Below are positions 7,817-15,380 of a stretch of 19,274 nt of DNA, one piece after another; position 1 is the first letter of the stretch, and each line of letters opens with the position of its first letter. Origin of the DNA: Candidatus Falkowiibacteriota bacterium (GTDB taxonomy: Bacteria > Patescibacteriota > Patescibacteriia > JACRDY01); contig JACRDY010000009.1 in assembly GCA_016218485.1 (NCBI GenBank), forward strand, positions 1-19,274, written 5' to 3'. The position numbers and the translations under genes are program-made. The notes beneath the pieces were generated by a model, which was given only the letters and a program-made list of their open reading frames with translations, had not been told where the DNA came from and searched no databases.

Positions 7817-8193
7817 TACATTTTTTAGAGAGGGTATTCCAATGTAGCCTCGCAACAAGCTGATGAGGTATTATTACGAAAAATAAACGGATTTTAAAAC
7901 CAACTTTTGAATATTTTGAATTACAAAAATGTTAGTAGCTCGGCCAGTATCGCTTAGCCCAGCGTCTTGCCGGTGCCGACTTCCTGTCTTCGCTGTAGTA
8001 TTGTTTCGGCTTCGCGCAGGCAGGCACCTCCTGGCCGCGTCCCGCTACCGCCCTGGCCGCGCCTGCGGTCAGCGGGCAGGCCGAACCCCACGCTACTTAT
8101 TCTGTTAAAGTTTTGAATCTGTCTAGCTCTGGCGGGCAAGTGGAAGCCGCCAGTGGTTGGTTTGGTAGCGTCATTTTTATCCCCCGTCAGGCC
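7817..8193. other. Intergenic stretch with AT-rich debris and a GC-rich nested hairpin
   Basis: The first part (7817-7930) is AT-rich and holds no frame I can support; the phrase GGTATTATTAC occurs both here and inside the preceding remnant (near 7759). From about 7955 to 8100 the sequence turns GC-rich with nested complementary words (CGCAGGC/GCCTGCG, CCCGCT/AGCGGG), similar in style to the elements near 4650 and 16550. A reading frame across it on the minus strand has no recognisable family. Confidence 0.5.
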
Positions 8194-8222
8194 TTCCAAA
8201 ATAGCTTTTTCTATGCTAAAAT
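8194..8222 (+). promoter_or_regulatory. Probable promoter of the UlaG-like gene
   Basis: TTCCAA (8194-8199), 17 bp, TAAAAT (8217-8222), with an extended -10 TGC directly before the -10. The predicted start near 8229 leaves about 30 nt of T-rich leader. Confidence 0.5.
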
Positions 8223-8259
8223 ACAGTCATTCTTAGACTGATTTTTAGCCTTATTTTTT

Positions 8260-8910
8260 ATGCAAATTTCCTGGCTCGGACACTCCTGCTTCAAGATAGA
8301 AGCCAAAGCCAACGGCGAGACCGTCACCCTAGTGGTTGATCCGTATGACGATGGTATTGGTCTGAAAATGCCCCGGATCGGGACGGATATCCTTCTCGTC
8401 AGTCACGATCATTTTGATCACGCCAATGTTTCAGCGCTGCGCGGCGAGCCATTCATCATCCGGGGCGCCGGTGAGTATGAGGTCAAGAAGGTGGTGGTCT
8501 ACGGCGTGCCGACCTACCATGATGATCAGCAGGGCGGGCAGCGCGGACCCAATACCTGTTTTCGGATTGATGCCGAAGATCTGTCCGTGGTGCATTTGGG
8601 TGATCTGGGTCATGCGCTAAGTCAAGAACAGCTGGAGCTTTTGGAAGGCGCTGACATTCTCCTCGTCCCGGTGGGCGGTACCTACACCCTGAACGCCAAG
8701 CAGGCGGCTGAAGTGGTCTCGCAGATTGAACCGCGCATCGTGATACCGATGCACTACAAGACGCCGGGGCTCACTATTGATCTGGATCCGGTGGAGCCAT
8801 TCCTTAAGGAAATGGGCGTCAAGAAACCGACTGAAGAAGAAAAATTAAAAATCAGCAAAAAAGATCTCCTGACCGAGGACACGCACGTGGTGCTCCTGCA
8901 GCGCACGTAA
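8260..8910 (+). CDS. UlaG/YtkL-like metallo-beta-lactamase-fold hydrolase
   Basis: A 216-residue compact member of the metallo-beta-lactamase superfamily (Lactamase_B_3 / UlaG-like group). It begins with the typical strand ISWLGHSCF and has the metal motif SHDHFDH (48-54: His49, His51, Asp53, His54), GDLGH (114-118) and PMHYKT (163-168, His165) as the later ligands. Length and motif spacing are those of complete members. The substrate cannot be told from sequence; UlaG itself is a lactonase, but many relatives are uncharacterised and widespread. The start is the first ATG, preceded by T6 and without a Shine-Dalgarno. The next gene begins 8 bases after its stop, so the two are probably one unit. 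Confidence 0.88.
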   Translation: MQISWLGHSCFKIEAKANGETVTLVVDPYDDGIGLKMPRIGTDILLVSHDHFDHANVSALRGEPFIIRGAGEYEVKKVVVYGVPTYHDDQQGGQRGPNTCFRIDAEDLSVVHLGDLGHALSQEQLELLEGADILLVPVGGTYTLNAKQAAEVVSQIEPRIVIPMHYKTPGLTIDLDPVEPFLKEMGVKKPTEEEKLKISKKDLLTEDTHVVLLQRT

Positions 8911-8918
8911 GCATCGCT

Positions 8919-9788
8919 ATGGCTGAAACCAAAAAGCATCAATTAAAATCGCGCAGGACTAACCGATCGGTGACGGCAGAGTCAAAACTCGCCACGGCCG
9001 CCGTTTTGGTTTCACCTAAACCGGTGAGATCGCGCCGTAAAGTCAAGGCGCGCCGCCGCCAATACCGTCAAACATTAGCCAGCATCAAAGCGGTGTATAC
9101 CGATGAGCCGGCTGTCCTCGCCCGTAGGCCCCGTGCCGCCGGACCGTCCGCCCACAGAACGCTCGCCTTGGCCGTGGCGCTGTCAGCGCTGGTGATTGTG
9201 GTGATTTGGGCGTTCGTGTTTCGTTCACAGTTGAATGACCCTACCGGTTCCGCTCGCCGTTCCGCCGAACGCCAGGAATGGGAACAGCTCAAGAACGAGA
9301 TGAGTCAAATTTTTAGTCAAGCCAAATCAAATTCGCAGCAGCTGGCGGCTACCTTGCAAAATCAAGATCAGCCGGCGACACTGGATGACAGTACCGCGAA
9401 CGCGCTCAAGGCGGAATTGCTGAAGCAGCTGACGGCGGATTGGCTGACGTATACCAATACCACCTACGGCTATGCCCTCAAATATCCGGCCGACTGGCAG
9501 CTCAAAGAGAGCCAGGACGGCACGAGCTTCACCAAGGAGGAGGCCAGCATCGTGGTGATTATCCAGCCGGATATTCCCCGGGTGCCGCTGCCGGATGACA
9601 AGATAGAACAGGTGATGCTTGACGGCGTACCAGCCACCCTGTACCATGACCATTCACTTAAAGACGGCGCGGCGGTTGATAAGGTGATTACCGACTGGCC
9701 AGAGAGCGACAATGATATTTATTTGGCCGGGTACGGTGAGGTGTTTGATACGATGGTGCTGACGTTTAAGATAGTCCTTAGTCCCTAG
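8919..9788 (+). CDS. Single-pass membrane protein with PsbP-like extracytoplasmic domain
   Basis: A 289-residue protein. Residues 1-80 are strongly basic (runs of Arg and Lys) and presumably cytoplasmic; one membrane helix spans about 81-101; residues 110-170 are polar and Gln-rich, probably helical; from about 182 a domain starts with TYGYALKYPADWQL, the hallmark opening of PsbP/YcgG-like extracytoplasmic domains found in many bacterial lipoproteins and membrane proteins. No catalytic residues can be named. The very basic N-terminus could touch nucleic acid or the inner membrane surface, but that is a guess. It sits between the UlaG-like gene (8-base gap) and gyrA (28-base gap) and is probably co-transcribed with them. 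No Shine-Dalgarno. Confidence 0.75.
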   Translation: MAETKKHQLKSRRTNRSVTAESKLATAAVLVSPKPVRSRRKVKARRRQYRQTLASIKAVYTDEPAVLARRPRAAGPSAHRTLALAVALSALVIVVIWAFVFRSQLNDPTGSARRSAERQEWEQLKNEMSQIFSQAKSNSQQLAATLQNQDQPATLDDSTANALKAELLKQLTADWLTYTNTTYGYALKYPADWQLKESQDGTSFTKEEASIVVIIQPDIPRVPLPDDKIEQVMLDGVPATLYHDHSLKDGAAVDKVITDWPESDNDIYLAGYGEVFDTMVLTFKIVLSP

Positions 9789-9810
9789 TCCTTAGTCCCT
9801 AGTCCTTAGT
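9780..9810. repeat. Short tandem repeat between the PsbP-like gene and gyrA
   Basis: The words TAGTCCC and TAGTCCT alternate several times (TAGTCCTTAGTCCC and again), overlapping the last codons and stop of the upstream gene and running to within a few bases of the gyrA ATG. Confidence 0.75.
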
Positions 9811-9816
9811 TTTACT

Positions 9817-12465
9817 ATGGCGAAAAAGGTAATCAAAAAATCAATCAAGAAGTCTTCGGCCAAACCAAAACCAGTGGTATCGCAGAAGGTTTTGGCTACC
9901 AAAAAAGAGAAAATTGCCGCTCCGTTGGTTGTGAAAGCAGTGGTTGAAAAGAAAGTGCCGCCGCCGGTAGCGCACTCCGTGCCGGAACAATTAACCATCA
10001 AACCCGAGCCGAAAAATGTCGGCCGCGTTGAGCCGCTGCCGCTGGTGGAAGAAATGCAGACTTCGTACTTGGACTACGCTATGTCGGTGATCGTGGCGCG
10101 AGCGCTGCCGGATGTGCGCGACGGTCTCAAACCGGTGCACCGGCGCATCCTCTACGCCATGTGGTCGCTGGGGCTGCGGCACAGCGCTCGCTACCGCAAG
10201 TCGGCGACCGTGGTCGGCGAAGTGCTCGGCAAATACCACCCGCACGGCGACACCTCAATCTACGACAGTATGGTGCGCCTGGCGCAGGACTTTAGCATGC
10301 GCTACCCATTGGTGGACGGTCAGGGCAACTTCGGCTCCATGGACGGGGACAACGCCGCGGCCATGCGCTACACCGAGGCGCGCCTCGGCAGCATCGCCGA
10401 CGAGATGCTCTTGGATATTGAGAAGAATACCGTTGGCTTCATCCCCAACTACGATGGTAGTCAGCGTGAGCCGCTGGTCCTGCCGGCGAAACTCCCGAAC
10501 CTGCTCCTCAACGGCAGCATGGGTATTGCCGTGGGTATGGCCACCAATATCCCGCCACACAATTTGACCGAGCTGTGCAACGGCGCTATGGCCCTGATTG
10601 ACGAGCCAGAGACCACCGCCGAAGACCTGATGGAGCACGTCACCGGGCCGGATTTCCCCACCGGCGGGATTATTTTTAACCGAGAAGAAATTGAGACGGC
10701 CTACGGCACCGGCAAGGGCGGCATCATCATGCGCGCCAAGACCGAGATCGTGGAAGACAAGGGCCTGTTCAAAATTATCGTCAAAGAAATTCCCTACCAG
10801 GTGAATAAGTCAGCCTTGGTGGAAAAAATCGCCGAACTCGTTCGGGACAAGAAGATTGAAGCTATCAAAGACCTGCGCGATGAGTCCAACAAAGACGGCG
10901 TCCGGGTTGTTATTGAACTCAAAAAAGACAGTTATCCCAAGAAAGTCCTGAACCAGCTGTTCAAGCACACCCAGCTGCAGGAAACGTTCCATGTCAACAT
11001 GCTGGCGCTGGTGGACGGGCTGCAGCCGCGCGTCCTCAACCTCAAAATGATCCTGGAAGAATACCTCAAGCACCGCCGAGACGTGGTGACGCGCCGGACG
11101 CAGTTTGATCTGGACAAAGCCAAAGACCGCGCCCACATTCTGGAAGGATTGATGATCGCCCTCAACAAAATAGACGCCGTCATTAAGGTGATTAAGGCCT
11201 CCAAAGATAAAGATGTGGCGAAGGCCAACCTGATGAAACAGTTTAAGTTAAGCGAACGTCAGGCTGTCGCTATCCTGGAAATGCGCCTGCAGAATTTGGC
11301 TAATCTAGAACGGCTGAAAATTGAGACGGAGCTGAAAGACAAGAAGCAGCTGATCAAAGAATTGACCGAACTGCTGGCTTCGCCCAAGAAAATTTTTGCC
11401 GTGGTGCGTACCGAACTAGTGGCCATTCGCGACAAGTACGGCGACGAGCGCCGGACAGCCATCGTGGACAGCGCGCCGGACAAATTTACCATGGAAGACC
11501 TGGTGCCGGACGAGTCCACGATTATTACCGTGACCAAGGATGGCTATATCAAGCGCCTGCCGCCGGAGACCTTCCGGACGCAGAGCCGTGGCGGCAAGGG
11601 CGTGGCCGGTCTGACCACCAAAGAGGAAGACACGGTGGAACACTTCTTTACCACCAACACGCACGCTGATCTGCTCTTCTTCACCAACAGCGGCAAGGCC
11701 TTTAAGCTCAAAGCCTATGATGTGCCGCCGGCCTCACGCACGGCCAAGGGTCAGTCCATTGTCAATTTTTTGAATTTAATTAGCACGGAGTACGTGACTT
11801 CAATTTTGCCGCTTAGTGAGCTGGATAAAGACAAAAAAGCCAAGTACCTGGTGATGGTGACCAAGCAGGGACTGATCAAGAAAGTGGAGCTGACTGCGTT
11901 TGAAGTCATCCGCAGCAATGGGCTGATTGCGCTCAAACTAAAGGGCGACGACAGCCTGCGCTGGGTCAAGCCGTCCAGCGGTCAGGATGAGATTATTCTC
12001 GTCTCCACGCACGGCCAGGCCATCCGTTTTCGAGAGAGCGACGTGCGCGCCATGGGCCGGACGGCGGCGGGGGTGCGCGGCATGCGCCTGAAGGGCGAGG
12101 ATGAAGTGGTGGGGATGGATATTGTTGGCGACAACAAGAACGGCGCGGAACTGATGGTCATCATGGCTAATGGCTTTGGCAAACGTACTAGTTTGAAAAA
12201 TTATAAAGTCCAAGGCCGCGGCGGCAGCGGTATTAAGACGTCCAAAATAACTGCTAAAACCGGTGTTATTGTCCGAGGGGCCATCATTGACCTCAAGCAC
12301 CTGCCGGAGACGTCCAAAGGCGACCTGGTGGTGATTTCCGAGAAGGGTCAGGTTATTCGTTTACCCTTGAAGTCGGTGCCGATTATCGGCCGCGACACGC
12401 AGGGGGTGCGCATTATGCGCTTCAAAGAAGAGGCGGATAGCGTGGTCAGCGTGGCGGTGGTGTAA
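9817..12465 (+). CDS. gyrA: DNA gyrase subunit A
   Basis: An 882-residue type IIA topoisomerase subunit that cuts and passes DNA to introduce negative supercoils with GyrB. The catalytic core begins at SYLDYAMSVIVARALPDVRDG (83 onward); HPHGDTSIYD (141-150) is the quinolone-contact helix and AAMRY places the catalytic Tyr at 185. The C-terminal beta-pinwheel starts near residue 565, with repeated blades such as ITVTKDGYIKRLP, LLFFTNSGKAFKL and LVVISEKGQVIRLP. The GyrA box is QSRGGKG (589-595) in place of the canonical QRRGGKG/QRRGGRG, which favours GyrA over ParC. Odd point: a Lys/Pro/Ala-rich, probably disordered N-terminal extension of about 65 residues compared with Escherichia coli GyrA. 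If translation began at a later codon the extension would be lost, but no good internal start is visible. gyrB is not in the window. Confidence 0.97.
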   Translation: MAKKVIKKSIKKSSAKPKPVVSQKVLATKKEKIAAPLVVKAVVEKKVPPPVAHSVPEQLTIKPEPKNVGRVEPLPLVEEMQTSYLDYAMSVIVARALPDVRDGLKPVHRRILYAMWSLGLRHSARYRKSATVVGEVLGKYHPHGDTSIYDSMVRLAQDFSMRYPLVDGQGNFGSMDGDNAAAMRYTEARLGSIADEMLLDIEKNTVGFIPNYDGSQREPLVLPAKLPNLLLNGSMGIAVGMATNIPPHNLTELCNGAMALIDEPETTAEDLMEHVTGPDFPTGGIIFNREEIETAYGTGKGGIIMRAKTEIVEDKGLFKIIVKEIPYQVNKSALVEKIAELVRDKKIEAIKDLRDESNKDGVRVVIELKKDSYPKKVLNQLFKHTQLQETFHVNMLALVDGLQPRVLNLKMILEEYLKHRRDVVTRRTQFDLDKAKDRAHILEGLMIALNKIDAVIKVIKASKDKDVAKANLMKQFKLSERQAVAILEMRLQNLANLERLKIETELKDKKQLIKELTELLASPKKIFAVVRTELVAIRDKYGDERRTAIVDSAPDKFTMEDLVPDESTIITVTKDGYIKRLPPETFRTQSRGGKGVAGLTTKEEDTVEHFFTTNTHADLLFFTNSGKAFKLKAYDVPPASRTAKGQSIVNFLNLISTEYVTSILPLSELDKDKKAKYLVMVTKQGLIKKVELTAFEVIRSNGLIALKLKGDDSLRWVKPSSGQDEIILVSTHGQAIRFRESDVRAMGRTAAGVRGMRLKGEDEVVGMDIVGDNKNGAELMVIMANGFGKRTSLKNYKVQGRGGSGIKTSKITAKTGVIVRGAIIDLKHLPETSKGDLVVISEKGQVIRLPLKSVPIIGRDTQGVRIMRFKEEADSVVSVAVV

Positions 12466-12484
12466 ATTAAAACATTAAAACATT

Positions 12485-12551
12485 AAAACATTAAAACACG
12501 AGAACATTAAAACAAGTTATTTGTTTTAATGTTCTCGTGTTTTAATGTTTT
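12485..12551 (+). terminator. 31-bp perfect inverted repeat after gyrA (terminator-like)
   Basis: Arms 12485-12515 and 12521-12551 are perfect reverse complements around a 5-base loop and end in T-rich sequence. The left arm continues a run of ACATTAAAA repeats starting near 12467. It lies 20 bases after the gyrA stop and would form a long AU-rich hairpin; it may be a terminator or a repeat element. Confidence 0.65.
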
Positions 12552-12554
12552 TGG

Positions 12555-12583
12555 TTGACAAAAGTCCGGCTTATCCCTAAGCT
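12555..12583 (+). promoter_or_regulatory. Probable promoter of purB
   Basis: A perfect -35 TTGACA (12555-12560), 17 bp, then TAAGCT (12578-12583), which keeps the three most conserved -10 positions. The predicted start near 12590 leaves about 80 nt of leader containing a REP-like palindrome. Confidence 0.55.
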
Positions 12584-12621
12584 GGAAGCAGCGGAGGGGT
12601 ACGTTCACAGTAACCAACGCT

Positions 12622-12651
12622 AGTAGGGATAACCCTAGGGTTGTCCTCACT
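12622..12651. repeat. REP-like palindrome, copy A (in the purB leader)
   Basis: AGTAGGGATAACCCTAGGGT followed by TGTCCTCACT: the same palindrome as at 17103 and 19089 with a few changes (GGGATAACC for GGGACAACC, CTCACT for CCTACT). It lies between the purB promoter and its Shine-Dalgarno. Confidence 0.8.
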
Positions 12652-12669
12652 GGCGAGGAGGGAGAGGAC

Positions 12670-14076
12670 ATGATACCTCGGTATTGGCAGAAGGCGCTGC
12701 GGGAGATTTGGGATGGGAACACGCGTAAGTTTTCCCACTGGCTGACGGTGGGGCTGGCGGTCTTGCGGGTGCGTGAGGCGCTCCAGCAGATACCGGCCGG
12801 AACCGCTGATCAGGTGACGAACAGGACCTGGATGGACAGCGCGGTGGCGGCGGCGATTGATCGCCGTGATACGGTCATCAAGCACGATCTCAATGCCTTC
12901 ATCGAGATGATGCGTCTGCAGATCATTCTCGGAGCGAAAGCGTTTCGCGCTCTGATCGCCATCAAGTCTGATAAGAGATTCCATAAAGCCGTGGATAGGG
13001 CTTTGGCTGCCGGCCAGGGCAACGCCGACGCCTCCTGGTTCCACGACGGCATGACATCCTATGACACTGAAGAGGGGGCGTTCGCGCTGCTGCTCGGGGA
13101 ATCTTCCCCAGTCATTCTGGCTGGTCTGGATCGGCTGATCGCGGCGCTCGTGGCTCGGGCCATCAAGCACCGCGGTGTGCTGAAGATCGGCCGGACGCAC
13201 GGCCAGCACGCGCAGCCGATGACCTTCGGTATTGAGTGCATCACTTGGCTAGAGTCAGTGCGCCGCGTGCGCGCCAACCTGGCCGCGGTCATGGCCGAGA
13301 ATTGCGTGATGAAGCTGTCCGGCGCGGTCGGCGTCTACGGGATGCTGCCGCCGGCAGTGGAAGAGGCGGTGGCGGCCGAGCTGAACCTGCGGCCGGTGAT
13401 CGCCACCCAGATCGTGCCCTTGGAGATCCGGGCCCGGCTGATGAACGAGCTGGCGCTCTCTGCCACGGTCGTGGAAAAAGTCGCCGATGATCTGTGGCAC
13501 CTCGCTCAGACCGAGATCGGCGAGATTCGCGAGCCGTTCGGCCAGAAGCAAAAAGGCTCGGCAGCTATGCCGCACAAGAAGAATCCGATTGGCTTGGAGA
13601 ACGTGCGGGGCAGCGCGCAGTTGGTTCAGGGCTATGCCGCGACCATGCTGCGCCTGGTGGCGGTGCGCGCAGAGCGCGACATCGCGCACAGTTCGGCCGA
13701 GCGGCTGATCTGGCCGGACGCTTTCGGCATGCTGGATCACCTGATCCAGCGCCTGGCCGGCATCGTTGAGAAGATGGAGGTTTTCCCCGAGCGGATGCTC
13801 CAGAACCTGGAGCTGACGCGCGGCTGTATCGCCTCACAGCGACTGGAGATGCTCTTGAAGCGGAACGGTCTGGCGGCAGAGACCGCTTACCGTGCGGTGC
13901 AGGCGGCTTGTTCCACGGCTTTGAGTGAGGGTCGTCATCTTCGTCAGACGATCCTGGAACAGCCGGAGGCCGCGGCCGCCCTGACTGACGCGGATCTGGA
14001 TGGAGTCTTTGACTGGGCCAACTGGGTACAGGAGGAGCCGTATATCTACGGCCGCGCCGGTATCCAAATCGCATAG
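12670..14076 (+). CDS. purB: Adenylosuccinate lyase
   Basis: A 468-residue member of the fumarase/aspartase superfamily. PurB splits succinylaminoimidazole-carboxamide ribotide in purine synthesis and adenylosuccinate in AMP formation. Visible motifs are GRTHGQHAQP (174-183, catalytic His region), the superfamily signature GSAAMPHKKNP (296-306) with the flexible-loop Ser, and RDIAHSSAER shortly after. The start at 12670 is fixed by a strong purine-rich Shine-Dalgarno (GGAGGGAG) about 6 bases upstream, unlike most genes here. The gene has its own promoter and terminator and is visibly GC-richer than its neighbours, so it may be a recent arrival or salvage gene standing alone. No other purine gene is in the window. 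A related lyase is possible, but the motif set fits PurB best. Confidence 0.92.
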   Translation: MIPRYWQKALREIWDGNTRKFSHWLTVGLAVLRVREALQQIPAGTADQVTNRTWMDSAVAAAIDRRDTVIKHDLNAFIEMMRLQIILGAKAFRALIAIKSDKRFHKAVDRALAAGQGNADASWFHDGMTSYDTEEGAFALLLGESSPVILAGLDRLIAALVARAIKHRGVLKIGRTHGQHAQPMTFGIECITWLESVRRVRANLAAVMAENCVMKLSGAVGVYGMLPPAVEEAVAAELNLRPVIATQIVPLEIRARLMNELALSATVVEKVADDLWHLAQTEIGEIREPFGQKQKGSAAMPHKKNPIGLENVRGSAQLVQGYAATMLRLVAVRAERDIAHSSAERLIWPDAFGMLDHLIQRLAGIVEKMEVFPERMLQNLELTRGCIASQRLEMLLKRNGLAAETAYRAVQAACSTALSEGRHLRQTILEQPEAAAALTDADLDGVFDWANWVQEEPYIYGRAGIQIA

Positions 14077-14086
14077 GTGGATTCAC

Positions 14087-14125
14087 GCGGTCGGTCCCTA
14101 GCGGGGGATCGACCGCAGTTTTATT
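14087..14125 (+). terminator. Rho-independent terminator of purB
   Basis: GCGGTCGGTCCC pairs with GGGATCGACCGC (12 bp with one G-T) around a 6-base loop, followed by AGTTTTATTTT. It begins 10 bases after the purB stop. Confidence 0.9.
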
Positions 14126-14187
14126 TTCATTACTTTTACACTGCCACCATTATCTCTAACTTCATCGTTTGGGTGATACCCCTCCGA

Positions 14188-14316
14188 ATGAAATTCTAAA
14201 TTCAAAATTCTAAATCCTAAATAAACTATAAATCCTAAATTCAAAACCACGCATTATTTAAAATTTAAGACCTTAGAATTTATTTAGTATTTAGAATTTT
14301 GAATTTAGAATTTCAT
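14188..14316. repeat. AT-rich inverted repeat with 28-bp arms
   Basis: The left arm starts ATGAAATTCTAAATTC and the right arm ends GAATTTAGAATTTCAT; the outer 28 bp match perfectly, then pairing continues with mismatches toward the centre. Made of the words TTCTAAAT and TCCTAAAT, like the other AT-rich elements of the window. Confidence 0.85.
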
Positions 14317-14442
14317 TTAAACTACTCATCTCTTTTATCACCCCGAGACCCCCACCGTACCTATGAGTGCAGAGCTTTGAATCTATGTAACGGGTAGAAA
14401 TGGAAACCATTTTGAGATCTTAGAGCGGTAGTTCATTTACCC

Positions 14443-14471
14443 TTGCCAAAAATAGAGCAATGCTCTATAGT
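14443..14471 (+). promoter_or_regulatory. Sigma-70 promoter of rpmF-nusB(-rnc)
   Basis: TTGCCA (14443-14448), 17 bp, TATAGT (14466-14471). The predicted start near 14478 gives a leader of about 125 nt that includes the inverted repeat at 14520-14581. Confidence 0.7.
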
Positions 14472-14519
14472 AGGGGTCAGTTTGACCGAGAGGTTATTTT
14501 CAAATACACTTTAATTGAG

Positions 14520-14581
14520 ATTACAGATGTAAGATTTTAAGCAAGGCCGAACGGTAAACCTTAAATCCTAAATCTGTAATC
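14520..14581. repeat. AT-rich inverted repeat in the rpmF leader
   Basis: GATTACAGATGTAAGATTT on the left is answered by AAATCCTAAATCTGTAATC on the right with mismatches, and AAGCAAGG near the centre by CCTTAAAT. Same vocabulary as the element at 3304. Confidence 0.6.
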
Positions 14582-14601
14582 CTAAATCTTTAATATTACC
14601 T

Positions 14602-14829
14602 ATGACGATTCCCGCTAAACGAAAGGCGCGCGCTAAGACACGCAAAGGCCGGTCGCATGAAGCGCTCAAACCAGTGCAGCTGATCAAATGCGCCAAGTGC
14701 CGCCAGCCGGCGCTGCCGCACCGCGCCTGTGTTGCCTGCGGCAGCTACAACGGCCGCACGGTCCTGACGCTTAAGAGTAAATTGCCCGCCGGCAAGTCCA
14801 AGCCAGAAGAGACTGCCGCCGCCGCTTAA
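14602..14829 (+). CDS. rpmF: 50S ribosomal protein L32
   Basis: A 75-residue basic protein with the L32 start (MTIPAKRKARAKTRKGRSHE; many bacteria have AVPKRKTSKSR...RRSH) and an intact zinc ribbon: CAKC (Cys30, Cys33) and CVAC (Cys43, Cys46). The Ala/Glu-rich end is longer than usual and probably disordered. The start at 14602 has no Shine-Dalgarno. nusB follows 5 bases after the stop, so both belong to one transcript from the promoter at 14443. Confidence 0.93.
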   Translation: MTIPAKRKARAKTRKGRSHEALKPVQLIKCAKCRQPALPHRACVACGSYNGRTVLTLKSKLPAGKSKPEETAAAA

Positions 14830-14834
14830 ACATT

Positions 14835-15266
14835 ATGTCCAGTCGTCATCTCGGCCGCATCTTGGCCATGCAAACACTCTACCAGTGGGATTTTAACGGC
14901 GCGGCAGAGAGCGCTGGAGCATTACTCGATGAAAACATGGCCGAGGTGGGGACCAAAGAGCATGACCGTGAGTTTCCGCATACACTGGTGCGCGGCGTGC
15001 TGGCACATCACGTTGAGATTGACGCGCTGATTACTAAGTTCGCTCCCGAGTGGCCGCTGGACAAGATCACGGTCGTAGACCGTAACGTGCTGCGGCTCGG
15101 TATCTATGAGCTCAAGTTTGACGCCGGTATTCCCGCCAAGGTGGCCATCAATGAAGCGATTGAGATCGCCAAGGCCTTTGGCGGCGAGAGCAGCGGTAAG
15201 TTCATCAATGGCGTTCTGGGCGCGATTTACAAAGAGATGGAGGCCAAGGGGGAAATTAAAAAATAA
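14835..15266 (+). CDS. nusB: Transcription antitermination factor NusB
   Basis: A 143-residue all-helical protein with the NusB pattern: SSRHLGRILAMQTLYQWDF at the N-terminus (Arg-rich boxA-binding helix), then VDRNVLRLGIYEL and IPAKVAINEAIEIAKAFGGESSGKFINGVLGAI, the strongly conserved C-terminal block. NusB binds boxA RNA with NusE (S10) in rRNA antitermination. Full length for the family. Starts 5 bases after the rpmF stop; translational coupling is likely since no Shine-Dalgarno is seen. Confidence 0.96.
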   Translation: MSSRHLGRILAMQTLYQWDFNGAAESAGALLDENMAEVGTKEHDREFPHTLVRGVLAHHVEIDALITKFAPEWPLDKITVVDRNVLRLGIYELKFDAGIPAKVAINEAIEIAKAFGGESSGKFINGVLGAIYKEMEAKGEIKK

Positions 15267-15380
15267 TTACGAATTACGAATTACGAATTGTTAATATCTA
15301 ATCATTAATTTATTTCTCATTTCTCATTTTTAATTTCAGTAGTCTGAAAGTAGAAACTAGAAACGAGGAATCGGCAGTCT

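Larger units (their letters stand above)
14126..14601. other. Gene-free gap between purB and rpmF
   Basis: About 475 bases with no supportable gene. It contains two AT-rich inverted repeats (14188-14316 and about 14520-14581), short hairpin words such as AGAGCAATGCTCT (14455-14467) and a good promoter (14443-14471). Confidence 0.7.

Noticed and set aside
7954..8199. Open frame of 81 codons on the minus strand
   Set aside because: Falls in a GC-rich nested-repeat block, low complexity, no family or start signal.
12622..12639. Resemblance to the I-SceI homing site (TAGGGATAAC)
   Set aside because: Only the first ten bases agree and the sequence is explained by the REP-like palindrome family.
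12577..13209. Open frame of 210 codons on the minus strand, and another at 13255-13740
   Set aside because: Shadows of purB produced by its GC-rich codons; no recognisable domain and no start signal.
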